Source: Methylobacterium sp. 2A (lineage in GTDB: Bacteria > Pseudomonadota > Alphaproteobacteria > Rhizobiales > Beijerinckiaceae). Taken from it: a stretch of 64,000 bases of DNA. The position numbers and the translations under genes are program-made. The notes beneath the pieces are model-generated. The model was not told the origin of the DNA and did no database searches. It saw nothing but the letters and a program-made list of their open reading frames with translations. Positions 34,428 to 46,868 of the stretch are shown here, one piece after another; within the stretch, counting starts at the first letter, position 1; each line of letters opens with the position of its first letter. The stretch covers positions 1-64,000 of the forward strand of contig NZ_VUOK01000021.1 in NCBI RefSeq assembly GCF_009806555.1, read 5' to 3'.

Positions 34428-36659
34428 GTGAGCATGAGCCAATATCTCGTCAGGCGCGCCAACGTCCTCGTCCTCGTCGTCCCACTCGTCTTCCTCAGCG
34501 TGATCGGGGTTGTCAGTTGGGAGCGGCTCAACGCCTCGCGCGACGCCCGCGAATGGTCGCAGCACAGCTACGCCGTGCTCTCCACGATGAAGGACCTCGC
34601 CATCGCGCTGCGCGACGCGGAGCGCGGACAGCGCGGCTATCTCCTCACCGGCCGCGACGAGTACCTGGGCCCCTACCACGCCGCCCGCGACCGTCTCGGC
34701 CTGCTCCAAGGCGAGCTCCAGAAGCTGACCGCCGACAACCCCGCCCAGCAGGGGCGCCTGCGCGCCCTCTCGCCGGCTGTCCAGCACAAGCTGGAGGAAC
34801 TCGCGCAGACCGTGCAGGCCCGCCGCGACGGCGGCCTTGAGGCCGCCTTGCGCATCGTCAACACCGACGAGGGTCGGGGCCACATGCGCGCGGCGGAAAC
34901 CGTGCTCGCCGCCATGCTCACCGACGAGCAGCGATTGCTCGATGAGCGCCTCGCCCAGAATGACGCCCGCGCCGCGTGGGTGCGTTGGCTCGTCATCGCC
35001 GGCTCGGCGCTCGCCGTCCTGACCCTGCTCTGGGCCGCCCGCCTCCTCAATCAGGCCTGGTCCCGCTCCTACGAGACCGAGGCCGAGCAGCGGGCGCTGG
35101 CGCTGCGCCTGCGCACCACCCTCGACAGCCTGAGCCAGGGCGTCGCGGTGTTCGGGCCCGACCGCACGCTCGCGAGCTGGAACGAGTGCTTCGTGGTCCT
35201 GCTCGACCTGCCCAAGGCCATGCTGCGCCCGGGCACGACCTACTCCGCCTTCGTCGAGCACACGAGCGAGCCCGACCGACCCTCCCTTGAGACCGAGGAC
35301 CAGATCCGGCACGGGAGACGAAACCCGCGCGAGGCGGTCACCTACGAGCGGGAGCGCGCCGACGGGCACCACTTGGAGATCCGCCGCACGCCGATGCCGG
35401 ATGGCGGCTTCGTGCTCACCATCTCGGACATGACCAAGCGCGCCCAGGCCGAAGGCGTGCTCCGGGAAGCCCAGAAGATGCAGGCCATCGGGCAGCTGAC
35501 CGGGGGCATCGCGCACGACTTCAACAACCTGCTCCAGGTCATCCTCGGGAACCTGGAGTTCGTCCGCGCCAAGCTGACGGACGACGCCAGGCTGCAACAG
35601 CGGATCGAGCGCGCGGCGTGGGCGGCGCAACGCGGCGCGACCCTGACCGGCCAGCTCCTCGCCTTCGCGCGCAAGCAGCCGCTGGCGCCGGCCGCCATCG
35701 ACCTCGCCGCAACCATGCCGGACCTGATCCCGCTGCTCCGCCGCACGCTCGGCGAGCACATCGAGGTGCGCTACGTCGAGACGGCGGGCCTATGGCCGGC
35801 GATGGCCGACCCGGCGCAGCTGGAAGCCGCGGTCCTGAACCTGGCGCTGAACGCGCGCGACGCCATGCCGGGCGGCGGCAGGCTCACCATCGAGCTCGGC
35901 AACAAGGTGCTGGACGAGGAGTATGCGCGCGACCACGCCGAAGTCGTTCCCGGCGACTACGCCCTGGTGGCTGTCTCCGACACCGGCCACGGCATGACGC
36001 CGGAGGTGGTCGCTCGGGTGTTCGAGCCGTTCTTCACGACGAAGCCGGACGGCAAGGGCACCGGGCTCGGCCTCGCGATGGTGTTCGGCTTCGTCAAGCA
36101 ATCCGGCGGGCACGTGAAGGTCTACTCGGAGCCCGGCGAGGGCACAACGGTGAAGATCTACGTGCCGCGTGCTGTCGGGGCGGCCGCCGCGGCTCCGCGC
36201 ACCGGCGCGCCCGTCGAACTGCCGCGTGGCACGGGCACGGTCCTGGTCGTCGAGGACGAGGCGGCGGTGCGCGAGATCGCCTGCGCGATCCTCACCGACC
36301 TCGGCTACCGGGTGCTGGAGGCGGCCGACGGCGAGGAGGCCATGCTGGTGTTCGGGGCGAACACGGCCTCCGTCGACCTGCTGCTCACCGACGTGGTGCT
36401 GCCGGGAAAGGTGCGGGGACGCGAACTCTCCGAACGGGTCCGCATGGTGCGCCCCGAGGTGAAGGTGCTCTTCATGTCCGGCTACACCGAGAACTCCATC
36501 GTGCACCACGGCCGCCTCGACGACGGCGTCCAGCTCATCGGGAAGCCGTTCAAGCGCGAGCAACTCGCTCGAAAGGTCGCGGAGGTCCTCGGAGCCCCAA
36601 TCACCGCTCCGGAAGGCTCCGGCAAGGTGGTGGAGCTCAGGCCGAAGCGGGATACCTAA
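34428..36659 (+). CDS. CHASE3-PAS hybrid histidine kinase with receiver domain
   Basis: The 743-residue inner-membrane kinase has a membrane segment near 10-30, a CHASE3-type sensor (about 35-180, with ALRDAERGQRGYLLTG), a second membrane segment (about 185-207), a PAS domain (about 220-345), HisKA with phosphoacceptor His in [11 protein letters not shown], a HATPase domain (LNARDAMPGGG, FFTTKPDGKGTGLGL), and a C-terminal receiver with Asp in LLLTDVVLPG and Lys in GKPF. Phosphate is expected to pass His to Asp internally and on to a separate phosphotransfer protein, which is not seen here. GTG 34428 and ATG 34434 are alternative starts without a strong ribosome-binding site. Confidence 0.9.
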   Translation: MSMSQYLVRRANVLVLVVPLVFLSVIGVVSWERLNASRDAREWSQHSYAVLSTMKDLAIALRDAERGQRGYLLTGRDEYLGPYHAARDRLGLLQGELQKLTADNPAQQGRLRALSPAVQHKLEELAQTVQARRDGGLEAALRIVNTDEGRGHMRAAETVLAAMLTDEQRLLDERLAQNDARAAWVRWLVIAGSALAVLTLLWAARLLNQAWSRSYETEAEQRALALRLRTTLDSLSQGVAVFGPDRTLASWNECFVVLLDLPKAMLRPGTTYSAFVEHTSEPDRPSLETEDQIRHGRRNPREAVTYERERADGHHLEIRRTPMPDGGFVLTISDMTKRAQAEGVLREAQKMQAIGQLTGGIAHDFNNLLQVILGNLEFVRAKLTDDARLQQRIERAAWAAQRGATLTGQLLAFARKQPLAPAAIDLAATMPDLIPLLRRTLGEHIEVRYVETAGLWPAMADPAQLEAAVLNLALNARDAMPGGGRLTIELGNKVLDEEYARDHAEVVPGDYALVAVSDTGHGMTPEVVARVFEPFFTTKPDGKGTGLGLAMVFGFVKQSGGHVKVYSEPGEGTTVKIYVPRAVGAAAAAPRTGAPVELPRGTGTVLVVEDEAAVREIACAILTDLGYRVLEAADGEEAMLVFGANTASVDLLLTDVVLPGKVRGRELSERVRMVRPEVKVLFMSGYTENSIVHHGRLDDGVQLIGKPFKREQLARKVAEVLGAPITAPEGSGKVVELRPKRDT

Positions 36660-36720
36660 GGCGGACCGGCGCACCTGCAAGCGCGGGACGCGTCACCGGT
36701 CCGCAGGCTATGCTGGCCCC

Positions 36721-36930
36721 ATGGTCGCCGAGGAAACCGAGCTCGCAATGGTCAGGCGACACCTCCGAGAGGGCGGCATGAACGTCGCCCGGCAGACGGC
36801 GCTGGTCGACCGCCTGAGGGCGGAGAACCTTCCCGTCGCGGAGGCCGAGGCCCTGCTCGCCACCTTCGAGGACCGCCAGCGCCAGCACGAGGCCCATCTG
36901 GCGAGGGCAGAGGCCGAACGCGGAACGTAG
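36721..36930 (+). CDS. Small hypothetical protein (69 aa)
   Basis: The product is a short, fully helical soluble protein: MVRRHLREGGMNVARQTALVDRLRAENLPVAEAEALLATFEDRQRQHEAHL in pieces of heptad-like spacing, suggesting a coiled-coil or helical hairpin. Proteins of this type (the pattern MVRRHVREGExHVARQ) are frequent next to two-component genes in Methylobacterium, but no function is known. It lies 61 bp behind the CHASE3 kinase on the same strand and converges with a response regulator gene 32 bp away. Confidence 0.6.
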   Translation: MVAEETELAMVRRHLREGGMNVARQTALVDRLRAENLPVAEAEALLATFEDRQRQHEAHLARAEAERGT

Positions 36931-36962
36931 GGCGCTCGCCGGGCAGGCGGGGGACACGTCCG

Positions 36963-37337
36963 TCACGGCAGCGCCCGGACGGCGTCGAGGAGCTGGGACT
37001 GCCTGTAGGGCTTGGGCAGGAAGCGCCCGTCGTCGGGCGGGTCCTCGTCCCGCAGTGCGAACCGTCCCGAGGTCACGAGGAGCCGGATGTGCGGCCAGCG
37101 CTCGGCTACGCGCCCGGCGAGCGCCAGCCCGTCCAGCGTGCCCGGCATGTCGATGTCGGTGAACAGCAGGTCGACTTGCGGCTCGCGCTCAAGCATCCCC
37201 CATGCCTCGTCAACCGTGTGCGCCTTCATGACGTCGAAGCCGGCCTCCTCCAGCATGTCGACCGCGACCATGCGGATGATCGGTTCATCCTCAACGACGA
37301 GTACGGCAGGGCGTGCGGTGGTCGTTCGGTGGGACAT
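36963..37337 (-). CDS. Single-domain response regulator
   Basis: The 124-residue receiver has an acidic pocket VEDEP near 16-20, phosphoacceptor Asp in LLFTDIDMPG, a Thr/Ser position in LLVTSG and the Lys in FLPKPY. There is no output domain. It sits 100 bp downstream of, and on the same strand as, an HWE kinase gene that is now disrupted by three indels, so it was probably the partner of that kinase. It could still be served by other HWE kinases in the region. Confidence 0.88.
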   Translation of the reverse strand: MSHRTTTARPAVLVVEDEPIIRMVAVDMLEEAGFDVMKAHTVDEAWGMLEREPQVDLLFTDIDMPGTLDGLALAGRVAERWPHIRLLVTSGRFALRDEDPPDDGRFLPKPYRQSQLLDAVRALP

Positions 37338-37437
37338 CCGGAAATGGCCAGGGTGAGATGGGGCGCTTCGTGACGGGCAGGTCGGGCGGTGCGTTTCAGC
37401 TTGGCAGCAGATTGCGTAGCCGCGACCGATTACGGCT

Positions 37438-39931
37438 TCAGCCCTCGTCCTGGAAGTTGCGCAGGGGTGCCTCGACCGCGCAGGTGACCCCTGTCGGCGC
37501 GTAATCCAGCGAAAGGACGCCGCCGACCTGGCCGATCAGGCCGCGCTCGATCAGGCGCGTCCCGAAGCCCTTGCGGGCCGGCGGCTCGACTGGGGGACCG
37601 CCGCGCTCGCGCCAAGTAAACCGCAGGGCCGGGCCGGTGTCAGGCGCAGAGACGGACCGGGACAGGTCGACCTGCCCGTCCGGGACGGAAAGCGCGCCGT
37701 ACTTCACGGCGTTGATGGTCATCTCGTGCAGCATCAGCGCGAGCGAGAGCGCCGCCTTCGCGCCGACCTCGATTTCGGGGCCGTCGACCCGCACACGCTG
37801 CGACGCCCCCTCCAGAACGCCGATGCCCTCCCGGACGACCGCCGCGAGCGAGGCGCGTTCGGCAACGCCGCCGAGCAGGATGTCGTGCGCCTTACCGAGC
37901 GCGATCAGGCGTCGGGAGAGCACCTCGCGCGCGTCGTCCACGTCGGTGGCGCCCCGTAGGGTCTGGGTCACCACGGCCTGCACCATGGAGAACAGGTTTT
38001 TCATGCGGTGCGAGAGCTCGTGGTTAAGCAGGCGCTGCCGCTCCTCGGCCCGCAGCCGGGCGACGCCGACCTCGACGCGGTCCGCCACCGCTCGCATGAA
38101 TTCCAGCTCCTGTGCGGTCCATGTCCGGGGCACGCGGTCGTGCACGAAGAACAGCGCCACGGTCCTCCCACGCTCGCGCAGCGGGGTATCGACGAAGGCC
38201 GCTAGGTCGATTTCCTGCAGCGCTCGCACGAACGAGGCGGTGCGCGGATCGGTTGCCACGTCGTGCACCACCAGGGGCTCGCCCCGCATGAAATCATGGT
38301 GGAAATCGCCGTAATCGGCGAAGCGGTGGAGGCCGGCGATGCTCGCCTGACCCGGCGCCGTCCAGTCCGGCTCGATGGTCACGTGCTCGCCCGTCGCGTC
38401 GAGGCCGCCAAAGCCGGCGCGACTTGCGCCCAACGCGGTGCCGGCGACCGTGGCCGCCGCCCGCGTCACCTCGGCAACCCCGGTCAGGTCGCAGTCGGTC
38501 CCCGAGCTCCAGCAGAACGCCCTTGTACCGCTCGCTTTCGGCCAACGCGTCCCGGTCTGCCCTCTGCCCGGTGATGTCGCGGGCCACGCCGACGAAGCGG
38601 ATCGGTCGGCCGGCCTCATCGTATTCGAGCTCGCCCTTGCGGGCGATCCATCGCAGTTCCCCCGTGTCGGGCCGGCGGATGCGGTACTCCACGTCCCGCG
38701 GGGCCTGACCGCTCCGCCGCGTTTCCGCCGTCGAGATGAGGTGCGCATCCTCGGGGATGATGAGGTGCTCGAAGGCCGTGGAGGGGTAGCTGTCGCGCGG
38801 AGGCAGGCCGTAGAGACGGCAGAACTCGGGCAAGGCGTGCAGGATGCCGTCCAGCCCGTTGGCGAACACGCCGACGCCGCCAGCCTCTTGCGCCCGGCGC
38901 AGCCGGGTCTCGGCCTCGCGCCGGGCAGCGGCCTCGCCGATCTCGGCGAGGCCGGCCGACACGGTGCCGGCGGGAACCTGGGCCAGCTTGAGGTCCAAGG
39001 CGGTGAAGGCGCTGCGCCGGCTTGATTAGCTTCAGCACCCCGATTGCCTCACCGGCTCGCCTGACCGGCACCAGCGCGCAGGAGCGCAGGCGAAGGGAGG
39101 CGACGAGATCCCGCTTGACCCGGGGGTCCTCCAGAACGTCGGGCACCAAAATGGGCTCGCCGGAGAGCAGGCATGCCCCTGCGAGGCTGTTTCGCAGCGG
39201 AAGCCGCAGGCCGGCGTGGACCACGAGCACGCCCTTGGTGGCACGGTAGACCAGCTCCTCGCCGTCCAGCGTCTCGATGACGGCACCCTCGGCATGCGGC
39301 ACGGCCACCATCGCGCCCACGACCAAGGCGTCCAGCATGGCCCCGATGTCGCCCTTGGCCACGGACATGGCGGCCTGGGTGCGGATCAACTCCTCGCTCC
39401 GGTCGAGCAGACGCCGCTGCTCGGCCAACGCGCGGCGTAGCTCCATCTGCGCCATGACCTGGTCGGCCAGCGCCCGCAGGGACTCGGCCTGCCCCGCCGT
39501 CAGCCCGGACGGGCGCGGAGCGACGTCGATGACGCAGAGGCTCCCCAGCGCCTTGCCGCCCGGCGTGCGAAGGGGCGCGCCTGCGTAGAACCGGATGCGG
39601 GGCCCACCGGTGACCGGGGGGTAGCCCGGGTGCGCGGATCGCGGCTCAGGTCGGGGATGACGAGCAGGTCCGGCTCGACGAGTGCGTGGGCGCAGACGGA
39701 AGCGTTCAGGTCCGTCCCGCACTCCGGGAAGCCGAGGCGTGCCTTGAACCACTGGCGGTCGCCGGCGACGAGGCTGACCAGGGCCACCGGATTCTCGCAG
39801 TTGTTGCGGGCGAGCAGGACGATATCGTCGAAGTCCTTCTCCGGGGCGGTGTCGAGGATGTCGTAAGCGGCCAGGGCCGCGAGCCGGGTCGGGTCGACCA
39901 GGGTATCCAAGGCGGGTGCAGATACGGTCAT
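37438..39931 (-). pseudogene. GAF-GAF-PAS-GAF HWE histidine kinase disrupted by three indels
   Basis: One kinase gene can be followed through three frames: GAF (DPTRLAALAAYDILDTAPE) from ATG 39931; a jump near 39620-39632 (G-run) to a frame with GGPRIRFYAGAP and a second GAF; a jump near 39015-39021 to LDLKLAQVPAG and a PAS; a jump near 38490 to DLTGVAEVTRAAA, a third GAF, and the HWE core with His in ELSHRMKNLFS, N box MLHEMTINAVKYGAL and FTWRERGGPP, ending at 37438. Each jump is explained by a 1-2 base change (for example a missing CG at the third). As it stands only the first GAF could be made. Assembly error is the main alternative, at least for the G-run. Confidence 0.75.
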
Positions 39932-40134
39932 GGAGAGGCCGGCGCTACGGGGCCCCGCGCGGAACCGACGGGCGCGGAGCGTCTGGGATATACGGCCATG
40001 CGTCGCCCATTCGCTTCGTTCAGGCAACGCTTGACCCTGTCCCGATAGCGCGAAATCGGCGCGCGGTGCAGCTTATGCCGGCGCCAGATGCCGAGAAGGC
40101 ACGGGATCCTCGACCGGTCGCCATCGCGGGGCCG

Positions 40135-44088
<3,954 letters not shown>

Positions 44089-44257
44089 GGGTCGAGAGGA
44101 GGTGTTCAAGGCAAGGTTACGCGGAGTGTTCGAGGAGAAGGCGGGCGACCGGCGAAGGTGGAAGCCGCTTGCCTGTTATTTGAGGCGAGCCGTAGGCCAA
44201 CCCATCCGGTTACGCAGTTGCCATGGGCCGGACCGCGTCCCGGGCTGGCGTCCGCAG

Positions 44258-45430
44258 TCAAGCGGACGCAGCGACGGTATCCGCCATGCGGGCCTGCCGC
44301 GCGCCGAGAGGCTTCCCGCCGCCGACCGTGGTGTCGCGGGCTGTCTGATGCTCCATCTCGGCGTTGAGTTCGGCCCCCAGCAGCACCACCGTCGTGGACA
44401 GCCAGATCCAGGTCATGAACCCGATGGCAGCGCCCAGCGAGCCGTAGGTCTCGTTGTAGCTGCCGAAGTGGGCCACGTACCAGGAGAACAGGCCCGACGC
44501 GACGAGCCACAGCGTGCCGGCCACTGCGCTGCCCCAGGTCACCCAGCGCCATTTCGGCTTCCGGCGGCTGGGGCCGAAGCGGTAGAGCACCGCCAGGCTG
44601 CCGATCACGAGGAGCAGCAGGGCCGGGAATCGAAGCAGGGCGATGTACCAAGCCTTTTGGTCGAGCCCGAGCATCTGCAGCGCGGCCGGCACCACGACGA
44701 TGCCGGTGAGCGCCAGAACGACGAACACCAGCGCGCCGAGCGTGAAGGCCAGCGACTGCAGGTTCAGCATGACGAAGGAGCGCTTCTCCTCCTCCTCGTA
44801 GGCGATGTTGAGCGCGTCGAAGACCGCCTTCATCCCGCCGTTCGCACTCCAGAGCGAGATCAGGATGCTGACGATGGCGGTGAGGCCGAGCGCCGTGTCG
44901 CCCTTGTCCACCAGCCGCTTCACCTGGCCGCCGACGATGTCGATGGCCCCGTCCGGCAGGATGCCGCGCAACTCGTTCAGGTGCGCGTTGATCGTGCTGG
45001 GGTCGGACACCGCGCCGTAGATGGAGACGAGCGCCGCGATGGCCGGGAACAGGGCCAGGATGGCGTAGAAGGTGACGCCGGCCGCGACCAGCAGGATGCG
45101 GTCGTTTGAGAACTCCCGGTAGAGGCGCAGGGCGATGTCCTTCCAGCCCTTGGCCGGGATCTCGGACGGCGTGTCCGCCTGGCGGCCGCGTTCCGGCTCA
45201 CGCTCGGCCACGTGCTCGGCCGCCGCGCCCTCGTGCGAGACGGGTTCGTCCTCAGAGCCGAGTTTGCGGTCGCCCTTTCCGGATCCGCTCGCAATGCGAG
45301 AGGGGCCTCCGCGTCGCCTCGGGAGGGCGACCAGGCCGACAAGCGCAACGCCCAGGAAGGCGGTCCACAAGGTCGGGGAGGTCGGCGTTGTGGCTGCAGG
45401 GGAAGGAGGTGGAGCGGGCTGGTCCGTCAT
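44258..45430 (-). CDS. YihY/BrkB family inner-membrane protein
   Basis: The 390-residue protein has an extra N-terminal membrane segment (about 20-38), an acidic soluble stretch (about 45-100), then the YihY core: PAKGWKDIALRLYREFSNDRILLVAAGVTFYAILALFPAI in pieces, followed by five more membrane segments and a TWIWLSTTVVLLGAELNAEME ending. Earlier claims of ribonuclease BN activity for the family were not upheld, so the function is unknown; a transporter role is suspected. The N-terminal extension is absent from standard YihY. It stands alone on the minus strand between kinase genes. Confidence 0.85.
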   Translation of the reverse strand: MTDQPAPPPSPAATTPTSPTLWTAFLGVALVGLVALPRRRGGPSRIASGSGKGDRKLGSEDEPVSHEGAAAEHVAEREPERGRQADTPSEIPAKGWKDIALRLYREFSNDRILLVAAGVTFYAILALFPAIAALVSIYGAVSDPSTINAHLNELRGILPDGAIDIVGGQVKRLVDKGDTALGLTAIVSILISLWSANGGMKAVFDALNIAYEEEEKRSFVMLNLQSLAFTLGALVFVVLALTGIVVVPAALQMLGLDQKAWYIALLRFPALLLLVIGSLAVLYRFGPSRRKPKWRWVTWGSAVAGTLWLVASGLFSWYVAHFGSYNETYGSLGAAIGFMTWIWLSTTVVLLGAELNAEMEHQTARDTTVGGGKPLGARQARMADTVAASA

Positions 45431-45873
45431 GGCTCATCGAGACGCAGGGCACGCGGGCGGCCCTGGGGCATCGTCACAACGGGAATGGACACGCTTTGGT
45501 GCCAGTCGGTCGCCGAAATTCTGCTTCCCGATGCGGCCTCCGGGGGGAAGCGGTCGTTCGCACGGGGCCGCAATATCCAGGGCCCGGACCGTTCAGCCGC
45601 GGCAGGCCAGGGGCCCGGCCGCCCCGACGACTGTGCCTGCGCGATGGACGACCTGACCTCACGCATCCGGCACATGATGGAGGCATGACGCAGGCAGGCC
45701 CGTGCACGGGGCGCTGCGATGACCGGGCGGGAACGCGGCCGTCACCACCCGTGAACTTGGCCGCGCGAGGGCAGCACCGGCAAGCTGGCGCTCGTGCGCT
45801 ACAACTTCGTGGCGCCCGTCGCCGAGGCCGGGGCGCCGGTCACCTCCGAACCCGACGCGAACGTGGCCGCCCG
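45431..45873. other. Intergenic region with a possible gene remnant
   Basis: The frame ending at 45877 overlaps the nnrD start by four bases (ATGA) and reads GKLALVRYNFVAPVAEAG, like the tail of a real protein, but it is closed by a TGA at 45752 and lacks a start. It may be the 3' remnant of a lost upstream gene. A 67-codon frame at 45485-45688 has mediocre codon use. Confidence 0.35.
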
Positions 45874-46758
45874 ATGACGCACGAGGTCCTCACCGCGGAG
45901 AGCCTCAAGGCGTTCCCGCTTCCGGTGCCGCACGAGGGCAGCAAGGACGAGCGCGGCAGCGCACTTGTGCTTGGGGGCTCCAGGTCGGCCCCGGGTGCCG
46001 CCCTGCTGGCCGGCGTCGCCGCCCTGCGGGCGGGCGCGGGCAAGCTCAAGATCGCCACCGTCGAAAGCAGGGCCGGCCGCATGGGGCTGGTGGTGCCCGA
46101 GGCCATGGTCATCGATCTTCCCGAGACACCGGCGGGCGGCGTCGACGGCGCGCGCGGCACGGACTGCCTGCTCAAGGTGACGAAGGGCTGTGACGCGCTC
46201 TTGGTCGGCCCCGGGCTGGTCGAGGACGAACCGACCACGAAGCTGGCCGTGGACCTGCTGGAGGCGCTGCCGGATGCGTCCTCCATCCTCGACGCCGCCG
46301 CGGTCTGTGGCCTGGGCGCTTATGCTGAAGCCGTCCGCCGGCACGAGGGCCGTATGGTGATCACGCCGCATGCCGGCGAGATGGCGCAACTGCTGGGCCG
46401 CGGTCGGGAGGAGGTCGAGGCGGACCCACTCGACGCTGCGTTGAAGGCGGCCGACCTGCTGGGAGCCGTGGTGGTGATGAAGGGCGCCAAGACCTGGATC
46501 GTGGACCCGCAGGGCGCGCGTTGGCTCTATGAGGGCGGCGGCCTCGGCCTCGCGACGTCCGGTTCGGGGGACGCCCTGGCCGGCATCGTCGTCGGGATGC
46601 TCGCGCGCGGTCTGGAGCCGTTGGCCGCGGCGCTGTGGGGCGTGTTCCTCCACGGGGAGGCCGGCAGGCGCCTGGCAGCCTCCGTCGGCCCGGTCGGGTT
46701 CCTCGCCCGGGAGCTCCCCGGCGAGGTGCCGCACCTGCTCCGCGAGACGGCGGCCTAG
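45874..46758 (+). CDS. nnrD: ADP/ATP-dependent NAD(P)H-hydrate dehydratase
   Basis: This ribokinase-fold repair enzyme dehydrates the S-form of damaged NADHX/NADPHX back to NAD(P)H. The 294-residue protein shows GSALVLGGSRSAPGAALLAGVAALRAGAG (in two pieces), VGPGL, ITPHAGEMAQLL (163-174) and TSGSGDALAGIV (228-239); most relatives have ITPHPGE and GTGDVLAG, so this one is slightly divergent. The epimerase half (NnrE), fused in many bacteria, is missing, so it is a stand-alone dehydratase and may be a second copy. Its ATG overlaps the stop of an upstream frame. Confidence 0.85.
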   Translation: MTHEVLTAESLKAFPLPVPHEGSKDERGSALVLGGSRSAPGAALLAGVAALRAGAGKLKIATVESRAGRMGLVVPEAMVIDLPETPAGGVDGARGTDCLLKVTKGCDALLVGPGLVEDEPTTKLAVDLLEALPDASSILDAAAVCGLGAYAEAVRRHEGRMVITPHAGEMAQLLGRGREEVEADPLDAALKAADLLGAVVVMKGAKTWIVDPQGARWLYEGGGLGLATSGSGDALAGIVVGMLARGLEPLAAALWGVFLHGEAGRRLAASVGPVGFLARELPGEVPHLLRETAA

Positions 46759-46868
46759 GGGCCCGAATCCGATCCCTGGTACCCACTCGTGGAGGCCGTT
46801 CAGGGTGGCAAGCGGTTTTGGGGCTGTCGCCCGAAAGCCGACCTCGGGTTGCGCATCGGCGCAGCGCC

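Noticed and set aside
45485..45688. Plus-strand frame of 67 codons beginning MDTLWCQSVAEILL
   Set aside because: Codon use is less biased than in real neighbours, and no family or good ribosome-binding site supports it.
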